A stretch of DNA of 24,532 bases, taken from contig CAYUPY010000015.1 in the NCBI GenBank assembly GCA_964446595.1, forward strand, positions 1 through 24,532, given 5' to 3'. Positions within the stretch are counted from its first letter, which is position 1. Every line of letters starts with the position of its first letter. The notes beneath the pieces are model-generated. The model saw nothing but the letters and a program-made list of their open reading frames with translations. It was not told the DNA's origin and searched no databases. The translations under genes were made by a program, and so were the position numbers. The stretch comes from CAYUPY01 sp964446595 (GTDB lineage: Bacteria; Patescibacteriota; Dojkabacteria; J137; JAEUSD01). Below are positions 14,889-22,363 of this stretch, piece after piece.

Positions 14889-15346
14889 GCCTCTTTTCCA
14901 ACTAGAATTTCAAATACGCTTATTTGCTCTGGGGTCAGTGATTCTTCCCCATTCTGAAGAAATAGCTTCAAAATATTGGAAAGCTTGCGCTGCATCTCAA
15001 TCCGAAGGCCAAAAATCGCTTTAGATAGGTTACTGTTTAGCAACCTATCACAAACAACCATGAACTCTACTACGTCTAGTGGCCCTTCAGAGGTATAGTC
15101 TCCAAGCAGAATTTTGACAACTTCAAGTTCGGTTTCGGTTAGCTCAATATTTTCTTTATTGCTTAAAAAGTGTTTAAGCAGATAGTAAATCTTATATTGC
15201 TCATCTACAGTTAAAGATAAATACTTATCTCCCGAAAAATCTTGAAGCAGGATCTTTAGCACATCCTCAAGTAGAATAAGGTCAGCTCGCGTACTCTGTT
15301 CGAATCTTTGTGAGTAGAATGCTAGGTCTAGTGTTCCTTGTGACAT
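14885..15346 (-). CDS. Hypothetical helical protein, 153 aa
   Basis: A 153-aa acidic protein predicted to be almost all helical (LILLEDVLKILLQDF, YYLLKHFLSNKENIELTETELEVVKILLGDY, LSNILKLFLQNG). It has no signal peptide or membrane segment and no family I recognise. Two TxxE/TPEQ helix starts (LTETELEVVKILLGD and LTPEQISVFEILVGK) resemble each other, hinting at an internal repeat. Upstream on the same strand lies a leader ORF with alternative hairpins and a terminator ending 38 nt before the ATG, so expression may be controlled by attenuation. The sequence before the ATG (TTAATT, TAATTT) offers only a weak promoter of its own. Confidence 0.65.
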   Translation of the reverse strand: MSQGTLDLAFYSQRFEQSTRADLILLEDVLKILLQDFSGDKYLSLTVDEQYKIYYLLKHFLSNKENIELTETELEVVKILLGDYTSEGPLDVVEFMVVCDRLLNSNLSKAIFGLRIEMQRKLSNILKLFLQNGEESLTPEQISVFEILVGKEA

Positions 15347-15383
15347 ATAGATAAATTAATAAATAATCTGTAAATAACCCTAA

Positions 15384-15421
15384 AAAAGCTCTCCTAAATC
15401 TTTTGATTTAGGAGAGCTTTT
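15384..15421 (-). terminator. Strong intrinsic terminator (minus-strand polarity)
   Basis: A 17-bp perfect stem (15384-15400 with 15405-15421) with a 4-nt loop. Read on the minus strand it ends in TTTTTT; read on the plus strand it is followed by only four T. It lies upstream of, not after, the 153-aa gene, so it ends the short leader transcript. Confidence 0.85.
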
Positions 15422-15518
15422 CATTAGCTTTTTTGTTCTGCTATCAGCAGAAATGCAACTCTCCTACATTACCAATGAGGCGGCGCATAATGGCCACAAA
15501 TTGGATTGTATGAGAGTT
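15405..15518 (-). promoter_or_regulatory. Candidate transcription attenuator (mutually exclusive hairpins)
   Basis: On the minus strand four arms appear in order. Arm 1 is AACTCTC (15518-15512). Arm 2 is GAGAGTT (15463-15457), pairing with arm 1 and helped by TACA/TGTA (15510-15507 with 15468-15465) and CCAAT/ATTGG (15504-15500 with 15476-15472). Arms 3 and 4 form the terminator. Arm 2 as TAGGAGAG (15466-15459) is also perfectly complementary over 8 nt to CTCTCCTA (15416-15409) in arm 3, so a 2:3 antiterminator can replace 1:2 plus 3:4. A separate 7-bp hairpin (15436-15452) lies between. This follows the logic of leader-peptide attenuators; function is inferred. Confidence 0.45.
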
Positions 15519-15530
15519 AATATTTTGCAT
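15444..15530 (-). CDS. Short leader ORF, 28 codons
   Basis: ATG at 15530 to TGA at 15446-15444, encoding 28 residues that begin MQNINSHTIQFVAIMRR and end GELHFC. The ATG lies 7 nt after a TATAAT with a TTGCTT -35 at 17 nt, the same leaderless layout as the larger genes nearby. Arms 1 and 2 of the attenuator-like fold lie inside the ORF, and the stop overlaps the next hairpin. It has no run of one amino acid that would name an effector. It could instead be a coincidental ORF in a structured non-coding RNA of about 150 nt. Confidence 0.4.
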   Translation of the reverse strand: MQNINSHTIQFVAIMRRLIGNVGELHFC

Positions 15531-15537
15531 GGGAATG

Positions 15538-15566
15538 ATTATAGAGTGTTTATGTATTAAAAGCAA
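15538..15566 (-). promoter_or_regulatory. Promoter of the leader transcript (minus strand)
   Basis: On the minus strand, TTGCTT (15566-15561), 17-nt spacer, perfect TATAAT (15543-15538). Transcription should begin at about 15531 and stop at about 15382. Confidence 0.7.
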
Positions 15567-15594
15567 GTGGTCTTGGGCTGTTCAAAATATTCAC

Positions 15595-15611
15595 GTTTAC
15601 GAAATGTAAAC
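15595..15611. promoter_or_regulatory. Inverted repeat GTTTAC-n5-GTAAAC, possible operator
   Basis: A 6-bp dyad (15595-15600 and 15606-15611). The right half falls where the -35 of the PP2C gene promoter would be, so a dimeric regulator bound here could block it. It is also about 30 nt upstream of the divergent leader promoter. Confidence 0.4.
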
Positions 15612-15627
15612 TTTTAGTTAGAATTGG

Positions 15628-15634
15628 TTATAAA
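15628..15634 (+). promoter_or_regulatory. -10 TTATAAA of the PP2C gene, leaderless type
   Basis: TATAAA (15629-15634) lies 5 nt before the ATG at 15640 (TTATAA, one base earlier, gives 6 nt). It supports ATG 15640 over the in-frame ATG at 15652. Confidence 0.5.
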
Positions 15635-15639
15635 TATAA

Positions 15640-16824
15640 ATGATATATCATATGGGTGAAATAGGTCCTGGTTTAGATCAAATAAATACAAGAATTGGTC
15701 CAGATGAAACTATTGCTGGTTTATGGCGGGGTGATAGAGAACGTATGGATGATCATATTTATTCTCAGGTCTTGCTTTCAAATGAGTCCCGCAATGAAGG
15801 ATTACCGACTCCTTTTCAACTTGAAATGGTACAAGATGGAGTCGGGAGTTTAAGCTCACGCCCAGAAGGCAGGTATATTTGCGATTTGATAGGTGAGCAG
15901 TTGGAGATAAGATTAAGGCCAATATTGGGTGTAATAGCTGAATGCCTAGATAATGAAGATGCACTTGGGCAAATAGTAGCTAACGCCATATCCGATGCGC
16001 TGGCTATAGCTAACGAAAAGATGTATCTAGAAGGTGGAGGGTTGATTGATTACTATCTACCTTCAACGCTGGTGTTGCATTTGGAGTTTGCAGACTATCA
16101 TTTTGTGGCACGATTGGGAGATGCCGGTGCCTTAATTGCACCGTATTTTTTTAATCCTAATGTAGAAGTACCAAGATTAAGTTTAAAGATGATGTATTCT
16201 AGCAGCAGAGTCCAGGGTGAATTCGTAGTGCGACCTTTTGCAGTGAGTAGAATTGGATTGATCACCCTTCCAGATTTAGTATTGTTTGCAACGAGAGAGA
16301 GAATCTATAGACCTGATGAAATGCTATTAATGTTAAATCTGGTTCTAAATAATCACTCTTTCAATGAACTACTTGAAGCCCCTTCTCAGACAATTAAGAT
16401 GTTGGAAAACGTTAAATATTTTGGATACGAAAATTTAGCTGATCTAGTTAGCAGAGATGATAGAGGGACAGTGGTAAGCACCATTCCAACTAGTGTCAGT
16501 AATCTTGGAACAGTTTCCACATTGCATCAACGCAGTAGGCTTATTAAAAACAGACTAGAGATTACCACTTTTCGTTCTCAACAAGGCGAACATCTACTTG
16601 GTTTAGGTAGTGATGGAGCATTAGGTATAGCTAGTTTTGATAAGCTTTATGCCCGACTACGACAGGTACTGTTTGCATACGGAGGGGAAATAAGAAATGT
16701 GCATAGTTTAGAGAAGGCAAGATTAATACTAAAAGCTATCCGGGCCGATATGGTTCAATTTCAGCGAAAAAGGCTGGGGGATTTGCAGGAAGACAATGGT
16801 AGTTTACTGCTGAAGCGTGTGTAA
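15640..16824 (+). CDS. PP2C-type (PPM) protein phosphatase
   Basis: 394 aa, cytoplasmic. PPM motifs appear in the right order: RERMDD (33-38, possible motif 1 Asp), QDGVGS with Asp66-Gly67, VARLGDAGALI with Gly160-Asp161, GLGSDGALG with Asp325, and the final EDNGSLLLKR with Asp385-Asn386. These Asp residues bind the two Mn/Mg ions of PP2C phosphatases, which remove phosphate from Ser/Thr or act on phosphorylated signalling proteins. Between the second and third motif groups there is an insert of about 150 residues (roughly 170-315), larger than in bacterial housekeeping PP2Cs. No kinase is visible in the window. It lies 18 nt upstream of the ABC exporter genes, which have their own promoter. 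An operator-like dyad precedes it. Confidence 0.75.
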   Translation: MIYHMGEIGPGLDQINTRIGPDETIAGLWRGDRERMDDHIYSQVLLSNESRNEGLPTPFQLEMVQDGVGSLSSRPEGRYICDLIGEQLEIRLRPILGVIAECLDNEDALGQIVANAISDALAIANEKMYLEGGGLIDYYLPSTLVLHLEFADYHFVARLGDAGALIAPYFFNPNVEVPRLSLKMMYSSSRVQGEFVVRPFAVSRIGLITLPDLVLFATRERIYRPDEMLLMLNLVLNNHSFNELLEAPSQTIKMLENVKYFGYENLADLVSRDDRGTVVSTIPTSVSNLGTVSTLHQRSRLIKNRLEITTFRSQQGEHLLGLGSDGALGIASFDKLYARLRQVLFAYGGEIRNVHSLEKARLILKAIRADMVQFQRKRLGDLQEDNGSLLLKRV

Positions 16825-16829
16825 TCCGC

Positions 16830-16835
16830 TATAAT
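16830..16835 (+). promoter_or_regulatory. -10 TATAAT of the exporter operon, leaderless type
   Basis: A perfect TATAAT lies 7 nt before the ATG at 16843, in the 18-nt gap after the PP2C gene. Confidence 0.6.
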
Positions 16836-16842
16836 TACCACT

Positions 16843-17616
16843 ATGAATCCAAACCGCAATAACCGCCTAGATCTTCTTTGGCAGTTTACGCGTTCTAGCT
16901 TTAAGATGCGTTATCAGAATTCGTTGTTAGGGTTTCTGTGGGTTTTAATTAAGCCTTATTCTACTTTTGGTGTGTTGTATATTTTTTGGTCTCAAAGAGA
17001 GAGCACAGGTGCCGTAGAAAGCTACGGAATTTATTTATTGTTGGGGATAGTCTTCTTTACTTTTTTTAATGAGTTGATGGTGTATGGGAATATGGCTCTG
17101 CTAGATAAGGCACATATTATCTTGAAAGCTAATTTTTCGCGCCAAATCGCCATCATTAGTTCGTTAATCAGCGCGGTTATAAATCTGGGGATCAATTTGG
17201 TGCTCGTTTTCTTTATTATGTTTGTAACCCAGACACCTATTCCAGTTACTGGGATACTGTATATGATTCTGATGACGCTGGTGATATTTGGCTTTGGAAC
17301 TGGAGTAGCTCTGTTCACCAGCGTCATCAACGTGCGTTTTCGTGACTTAAAAAATATATTTGAGTTAGGGCTGTTCTTATTGTACTGGGTAAGTGCAGTG
17401 GTATTTGTGCCCGAAAATTTTGAAGGAGCCCCACGCGCTTTAATGGAAATTAACCCAGTAGCCTTAATGTTGAACCAAGTACGCGCAGGTTTTGGGATCT
17501 ATGGAGAGGTGAACTTAGGAGCAGTATTGATTGTCGGAGCCCTGGTGATAATACTTAATGTGGCTGGCTGGGCTTTTTTTGCCCGTAATATTAAACAAAT
17601 AGCTGAGTATTTCTAG
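16843..17616 (+). CDS. ABC-2 type polysaccharide export permease (Wzm/TagG-like)
   Basis: 257 aa with six hydrophobic helices. The N-terminal amphipathic stretch LLWQFTRSSFKMRYQNSLLGFLWVLIKP is the hallmark of polysaccharide/teichoic-acid ABC-2 permeases ('lk.RYk.S.LG.lW.li.P'). FLLYWVSAVVFVPENF and INPVALMLNQVRAGF near the end match the family's last loop. It forms the membrane channel of an ATP-driven exporter moving lipid-linked glycans to the cell surface. The partner ATPase starts 5 nt after its stop. Confidence 0.9.
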   Translation: MNPNRNNRLDLLWQFTRSSFKMRYQNSLLGFLWVLIKPYSTFGVLYIFWSQRESTGAVESYGIYLLLGIVFFTFFNELMVYGNMALLDKAHIILKANFSRQIAIISSLISAVINLGINLVLVFFIMFVTQTPIPVTGILYMILMTLVIFGFGTGVALFTSVINVRFRDLKNIFELGLFLLYWVSAVVFVPENFEGAPRALMEINPVALMLNQVRAGFGIYGEVNLGAVLIVGALVIILNVAGWAFFARNIKQIAEYF

Positions 17617-17621
17617 TAGTG

Positions 17622-18371
17622 ATGCAGAAACCAACAATTAAACTACAAAATGTAAACAAGCATTTTGCCATTGCGGGCGATCGTAAGTTCACCTTCCGTG
17701 AACTGGTATCAGCGTGGTTGAAGCAAGGCAAAACGGAACGTTTTGCCGCTCTAACTGACATCAATTTTGAGCTTTACCCGGGCGATTTTCTTGGTATTAT
17801 TGGCCATAATGGTAGTGGTAAAAGTACATTGCTAAAGTTGATTGCGGGCATTTATTCTCCTGACCCCGGCAGTATTATTGAGATAAACGGTATGTTGGTG
17901 CCATTTTTGGAGTTAGGTGTGGGTTTTAATCCAGAATTTACAGGTAAAGAGAATATTTATCTTAATGGTACTATTTTGGGCATGAAGCTCGATTATTTAG
18001 ATCGACATTACCAAGACATTGTAGATTTTGCAGGGCTGGGACAGTTTATTAATAATCCTGTTAAAAATTACTCCAGCGGAATGATGGTGAGGCTGGCTTT
18101 CTCAATTGCAATTCAGGCAAATGCTGATATTTTTATTCTAGATGAGATCTTAGGTGTTGGTGATGAAGCTTTTCGCCGCAAAAGCGCCAATTATGTAAAC
18201 AAACTAGCAGAAGAGGGTAAAACTATTATTTTTGTTAGCCATGAATTGGAAGAAGTCTCTCATCTATGTAACAAAGTAGCTTGGATTGATCATGGTAAGT
18301 TAAGATATTTTGGGGAAACACAGAAAGGACTTAGTCTTTACAAGCAATCGATCCATGAACAAAAGCAGTAA
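17622..18371 (+). CDS. ABC transporter ATP-binding subunit for polysaccharide export (Wzt/TagH-like)
   Basis: 249 aa. Walker A GHNGSGKST (61-69), signature YSSGMMVRLAF (150-160), Walker B IFILDE (170-175) and the FVSHE switch histidine are all present. LVPFLELGVGFNPEFTGKENIYLNG is specific to the polysaccharide-export (Wzt/TagH/KpsT) branch. The C-terminal carbohydrate-binding domain of O-antigen Wzt is absent, so the substrate is probably recognised elsewhere. The start is GTG 17619 or ATG 17622; ATG is chosen. The end overlaps the NUDIX gene by 17 nt. Confidence 0.92.
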   Translation: MQKPTIKLQNVNKHFAIAGDRKFTFRELVSAWLKQGKTERFAALTDINFELYPGDFLGIIGHNGSGKSTLLKLIAGIYSPDPGSIIEINGMLVPFLELGVGFNPEFTGKENIYLNGTILGMKLDYLDRHYQDIVDFAGLGQFINNPVKNYSSGMMVRLAFSIAIQANADIFILDEILGVGDEAFRRKSANYVNKLAEEGKTIIFVSHELEEVSHLCNKVAWIDHGKLRYFGETQKGLSLYKQSIHEQKQ

Positions 18372-18849
18372 TACTTCCCGTCAAAGCGTGCTTGCCAAAA
18401 AGCTGCAAGAATACGAGGAAAACGGAATAATGCCTTATTTCGTGGTTGTCAACGCCGTAATTTTTAAAGGAGATAAGTTTTTAATAGCGCGCCGCAGTTC
18501 ACATGAAACATATTCTCCTGGTAAATGGTGTATCCCTGGCGGCAAGCTCGAAACCAGTGGGGACAAGGTATTTAATGTTATTCAAGCAACCTTAGCCCGA
18601 GAAGTGATGGAAGAGGTGGGAGTAGAGGTAGAAAGCAATTTGACGTTAGTCTCTAATAATACTTTTGTTACACATGACGGCCGGCATATGATATCACTGG
18701 TGTTTGCTTGTGATTGGCTAGGTGGAGAAGCTCAGCCCTTAGAAGATATGGATAAAGTAGAGTGGACTACGGAAAGTAGGCTGGCAGACTTCGATTTAGC
18801 TCCAAACGTAAAAGATTATATACTCAGTGCCATAGATTCTCGTAGCTAA
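18355..18849 (+). CDS. NUDIX hydrolase
   Basis: 164 aa. The Nudix box PGGKLETSGDKVFNVIQATLAREVMEEVGVEVE (61-93) has GG, the REVMEEVG core and a small insert after LE compared with GX5EX7REUXEEXGU. The flanking strands (FVVVNAVIFKGDKFLIARRS, GKWCIPGG) are typical. Members hydrolyse nucleoside diphosphates linked to another group, such as nucleotide sugars or oxidised nucleotides; the substrate is unknown. The ATG at 18355, overlapping the upstream ABC gene, is preferred over an earlier ATG at 18310, which lies deeper in that gene. Cotranscription with the exporter hints at a nucleotide-sugar role. Confidence 0.88.
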   Translation: MNKSSNTSRQSVLAKKLQEYEENGIMPYFVVVNAVIFKGDKFLIARRSSHETYSPGKWCIPGGKLETSGDKVFNVIQATLAREVMEEVGVEVESNLTLVSNNTFVTHDGRHMISLVFACDWLGGEAQPLEDMDKVEWTTESRLADFDLAPNVKDYILSAIDSRS

Positions 18850-18858
18850 TACCTGATA

Positions 18859-21021
18859 TTAGTTAGCAGGCATTGCATAGAAGGCAATTTGTTCATACCT
18901 CCAAATATTATCAGGGAAACGTTCTATCACCCTGTCGCGCTCAGTAGGACTAATTGTGTAAAAGTGTCCTTGATAAGTGTCGCTCCAAAAACGATATACC
19001 GGTTGGGTATCTCTTCTTCTATAGTCATATGCACAAAATGCAATGCCCTCAAAGTTCCATACTTTACGCAAATTAGGATCATTTAGGACCTTCTGATATT
19101 GCCCATAATTGATAGTATAGAAGTGGTTCGCATAAGCAGGGCTCCAGAAACGATATACCGGGCTACCTTTACTACATTGTCTGGTCGACAGCGCCAGGAA
19201 TCCTGGCTTTTCATATCTCCAAACTGAAGTAAAGCGTTGGTCGGTCTCTAAATTGCGCTTCTCTTGAGGACTGGCCGTATAAAAGTGGGCAGCCAAGTTA
19301 TCACTCCAAAAGCGGTAAATGGGTGTGAAGTTTGTGATCTTCACTTCAAACTCCCAAGATACAGCAGGTAAGGGGACGTTTAAATTAACATCCTGCAAGC
19401 AACCCTCGCAGATATTTACCCGGTAGCTGGCACCTTCTTCATATTCATGATCAAAGTATAAATTTATATGGCGGTTGTAGAATATCTGAGCTTTCTCCGT
19501 ATTAGTTACAGGGATCTCCTCAACTAGCTCATTAGAGTCTGCATTTATTAGCTGGAAAACAGCAGGAGCGCCCTCGCCATCAGTTAAGGCGCGGTTAATC
19601 ATAATCGGGCCAGCATACCTTACTAGAGGGTTATCTAGAAGCTCATAATCTATCTCTTCTTCTGCTTCCGGCGTAAACTCAGTTGGATAGACTTGATCGC
19701 TTACTCTGCTAACACTTTCCACGTTTTCATCCAGAAGCAAGAACGTAGAAAGATCACGCATACGGTAGACAGTATCATCGCTCCAGTCTCCGGAATAACC
19801 CGGAATACTTTCTACGGCAACAGTAGCCCCTGTGTCGTCAAAAGTGCGATGTACAATTCCGCTTCGTGCAGGTAATAATTCTTCCGGGGTAGCTTGGGAA
19901 AGAGCCTCATCAGTAAACTCGATGCGTAAGCGTGTGTCAGTATAATTAATTGTAAGAACCCGGGCCTGCGTTCTAGCTTGAGCTAGAGGTCCAGCAGTTC
20001 TGTCTGCAACGTATTGTCTTGCCGATTGAACAATATTGGGCATTATCTTGTAAAGTTCTTCTCCAGGACAGGAGGTAGCATTCCAATCCCGATGTCCAGT
20101 CACATTAGTTTGCCAGTTCAAATCAAGTCCGTGTAAGATAGCTCTTTCCCCTATTAAATTAACCAGGCTTCTTTGCTGCTCAATTGTTGGCGGATTATAG
20201 CTAAAGTCACCCATCAAAGAGATGCCAATATTACCGCCATTTTTACCACCAGTATGTGCCGCAATTGCTCCACCACCACCTTTGCGTCCTTCGTAAATAT
20301 TGCCGTTGGGGTCTATTAGGTAGTTGTAACCGATATCTCCCCAGCCACGTCCTTGGGTATGGAATAAGTAAATTGCTCTCACTGTACGGGGATAATCACC
20401 ATTGGGGTCATTGGGCCACGCGGTATGATGGACAATGATGCCCGTTATATTTTTATAACGTGGTTCCCAAGTAGCTAGACTCTCATCTGCCCGCCACTGT
20501 TGGCGATTAATAATGTTCAGTTCAGAATAATCAGCTCCAGATTCCAAATTTACAACAGTATCACTGCCTAGTCCAGCACCAGTATAGTTTCCAGAGTATT
20601 GACCGGATTGTATATCACCTTTCTGATCTGGATTAATTAGCATTAGTTCAATATTCGAGGCCCCATAGTTTTTAATGCGGAGCGTGTCTCCTCTCTCTAG
20701 CCCAAAGTAGAGCTCGGAGAAAGCCTTCTCTTCATTGCTTAAATCAACGGATTGTTGTACCGTGGTAAAACTATTTGAGTTAACCCCAACTTCAAACAAA
20801 CCCCCTTGCCAACGGAAGGCGTAAGCAAATACTTCTTGTTCAATTATAAACTCACGCGTTTCATTGGTTGGTACGTCCAGCTTTCTAACCTCGTATTCCT
20901 CTGCAAATGCTTGAGATAATGCACTTAAAAAACCTGCTGGTTGTGCAAGAAGAAATAATCCAAGTAGCAGTAGAACGAACAGTAACCAATTTTGGCGCAA
21001 GCGCGAAAAAATAGTAGACAT
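18859..21021 (-). CDS. Secreted N-acetylmuramoyl-L-alanine amidase / PGRP with DUF5648 repeats
   Basis: 720 aa. A signal peptide or anchor (9-40, ending AFA) is followed by a beta-rich region (45-165). A peptidoglycan-recognition amidase_2 domain (about 170-335) comes next: ITGIIVHHTAWP with the first zinc His (198/199), GYNYLIDPNGNIYEGR, GNIGISLMGDF, and GHRDWNATSCPG with His310 and Cys318 completing the zinc site. The enzyme should cut the amide between MurNAc and L-Ala in peptidoglycan. A linker region with beta strands leads to three C-terminal DUF5648 repeats, a module found at the ends of secreted hydrolases, presumably for surface or glycan binding. It is transcribed alone, convergent with the NUDIX gene and divergent from the mannosyltransferase-like gene, with candidate -10 sites TATATT (21045-21040) or TGTAAT (21038-21033). 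Confidence 0.92.
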   Translation of the reverse strand: MSTIFSRLRQNWLLFVLLLLGLFLLAQPAGFLSALSQAFAEEYEVRKLDVPTNETREFIIEQEVFAYAFRWQGGLFEVGVNSNSFTTVQQSVDLSNEEKAFSELYFGLERGDTLRIKNYGASNIELMLINPDQKGDIQSGQYSGNYTGAGLGSDTVVNLESGADYSELNIINRQQWRADESLATWEPRYKNITGIIVHHTAWPNDPNGDYPRTVRAIYLFHTQGRGWGDIGYNYLIDPNGNIYEGRKGGGGAIAAHTGGKNGGNIGISLMGDFSYNPPTIEQQRSLVNLIGERAILHGLDLNWQTNVTGHRDWNATSCPGEELYKIMPNIVQSARQYVADRTAGPLAQARTQARVLTINYTDTRLRIEFTDEALSQATPEELLPARSGIVHRTFDDTGATVAVESIPGYSGDWSDDTVYRMRDLSTFLLLDENVESVSRVSDQVYPTEFTPEAEEEIDYELLDNPLVRYAGPIMINRALTDGEGAPAVFQLINADSNELVEEIPVTNTEKAQIFYNRHINLYFDHEYEEGASYRVNICEGCLQDVNLNVPLPAVSWEFEVKITNFTPIYRFWSDNLAAHFYTASPQEKRNLETDQRFTSVWRYEKPGFLALSTRQCSKGSPVYRFWSPAYANHFYTINYGQYQKVLNDPNLRKVWNFEGIAFCAYDYRRRDTQPVYRFWSDTYQGHFYTISPTERDRVIERFPDNIWRYEQIAFYAMPAN
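18862..19323 (-). repeat. Three DUF5648-type repeats encoded at the amidase C-terminus
   Basis: Residues 567-720 consist of three units starting at about 567, 621 and 674. Each opens with P(I/V)YRFWS, followed by HFYT and a (V/I)W(R/N)(Y/F)E...(I/F)(A/L)F box, about 50 residues apart. The units are also visible in DNA as CGATATACCGG-type similarities near 18990 and 19150. Confidence 0.85.
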
Positions 21022-21085
21022 AGCTAAAAGTGATTACACAATATATTAGCAGATATACTCTAAAACCCAAAACTAGCTGGGCCTC

Positions 21086-21094
21086 TGATATAAT
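21086..21094 (+). promoter_or_regulatory. Extended -10 (TGaTATAAT), leaderless promoter
   Basis: TGATATAAT lies 6 nt before the ATG at 21101. It has the same nine bases as the element at 760-768. It probably drives the set 21101-23523. Confidence 0.7.
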
Positions 21095-21100
21095 CTCAAC

Positions 21101-22363
21101 ATGCGAAAACTATTTGGTATCGGTATTATTATTCGCTTGATATGTATGCCATTTCTGGCTCACCCTGACTTACTACTTTCTTATGGTAGAAGTTGGGAAA
21201 TTGCTTTTGGTGGGGCGAATGCTTTTCAATTCGGTCAACCAATACCTCATATATTGCAGGCGATTTGGCTTAAATTCATTGGTGTTTTTACGGGTGGTGA
21301 TTTCTTTTTGCCCCTGCAAACTCAGTTGGGAGAGGGTCGCAATTATGATCTGATGACAGAATTTGTGACGGAAAACCCCGCGGCTCAATTGAATATTTTC
21401 TTCTTCAAGCTGCTTTATCTAGGGATAGATTTATTGGTGGTTTATGTATTAGTGAGGCTGTGGAAAGAACAGGATCAGAAGAGGCGTAAATTCTTATTCA
21501 CTTTTTATTGGCTTAACCCAATTTTAATCTTTGCTGTATATGCCTTTGGCCGTTACGAAGTGCTGGTAGCTTTGTTCATGATATTAATTCTGTTATTTCT
21601 AAAGCAGCTGCCCGGGGCAAAGGGCGTGATGTGGGCGGGCGCCTTATTTGGTTTAGTAATAGTCGCCCGCCCATCTTTACTTATCCTATTCCCGATTTTC
21701 TTAATTCTGGCTGGACGCACTTGGGTGGAAAAAGCCTTTGCATTTTTATTAGGGTTAACGCCCTATATGCTAAGCGTCATCCTTCAAAGCATAGTCACAC
21801 CTACAGACCAAAATGTATCTCAGCTTGCAATTACTACTGGCTCCCATTTTGATTATCTGGTGGAAGGTGGAATCCAAATTAATGATATATTTCAGTTGCA
21901 ATTATCTATATTTGTAATTGCCTACACCCTAATTGCCTATGCTGCTTACAGTGCTTGGAGGGCCGGTAAAAACGATTGGCAGCAACATGCGTTGTTTTAT
22001 TCTCTCGCTCTAATCGCTTACTTCGGCACATCTTTTTATCACCCACACTACTTAGCTTGGCTGGTAGTGCCTCTTGGCGTTACAGTTACTTACTTCAAGT
22101 TATGGAGATACTTGCGTGAGTTATTGTTCGCCGTGGTCATGTTATTCCCGTTTCTCCTGCTTACTTGGGGAAGAGATATTCTGATGGGTCTTTTTATTCC
22201 GTTAAGTGTAGAGCTAGGCAACAAAGACCTAAGTGGTGTTTTTGCTAACTTTATTGATCCAGTTAATTTAAATAGTATTGTATGGTCTCTGCTAGCTGCT
22301 ATTTGGTTTTTAATTGTCTGGCAAATCTGGCGTTGGACTGAAATCAGGCTTAGTTATGAGTAA
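21101..22363 (+). CDS. Polytopic membrane glycosyltransferase (PIG-M/GT87-like mannosyltransferase)
   Basis: 420 aa with about ten hydrophobic helices. The first outer loop holds GRSWEIAFGGANAFQFGQPIPHI, and later YWLNPILIFAVYAFGRYEVLVALFMILILLFL resembles the 'NP.li...~~GqfD.~~~l~~ll.l~~l' core of PIG-M/GT87/DUF2029 polyprenyl-phosphate-mannose-dependent transferases; here GRYE replaces GQFD. ARPSLLILFP and SFYHPHYLAWLVVP are further family-like loops. It likely adds a sugar from a lipid-linked donor outside the membrane. The exact donor and acceptor are unknown. GDP-mannose supply from the guanylyltransferase at 12298 would be consistent. It overlaps the next gene by 8 nt. Confidence 0.7.
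   Translation: MRKLFGIGIIIRLICMPFLAHPDLLLSYGRSWEIAFGGANAFQFGQPIPHILQAIWLKFIGVFTGGDFFLPLQTQLGEGRNYDLMTEFVTENPAAQLNIFFFKLLYLGIDLLVVYVLVRLWKEQDQKRRKFLFTFYWLNPILIFAVYAFGRYEVLVALFMILILLFLKQLPGAKGVMWAGALFGLVIVARPSLLILFPIFLILAGRTWVEKAFAFLLGLTPYMLSVILQSIVTPTDQNVSQLAITTGSHFDYLVEGGIQINDIFQLQLSIFVIAYTLIAYAAYSAWRAGKNDWQQHALFYSLALIAYFGTSFYHPHYLAWLVVPLGVTVTYFKLWRYLRELLFAVVMLFPFLLLTWGRDILMGLFIPLSVELGNKDLSGVFANFIDPVNLNSIVWSLLAAIWFLIVWQIWRWTEIRLSYE

Noticed and set aside
18846..18862. 6-bp hairpin CTAATA/TATTAG between convergent NUDIX and amidase genes
   Set aside because: A weak AT stem without a T-run; could be chance between two stop codons.
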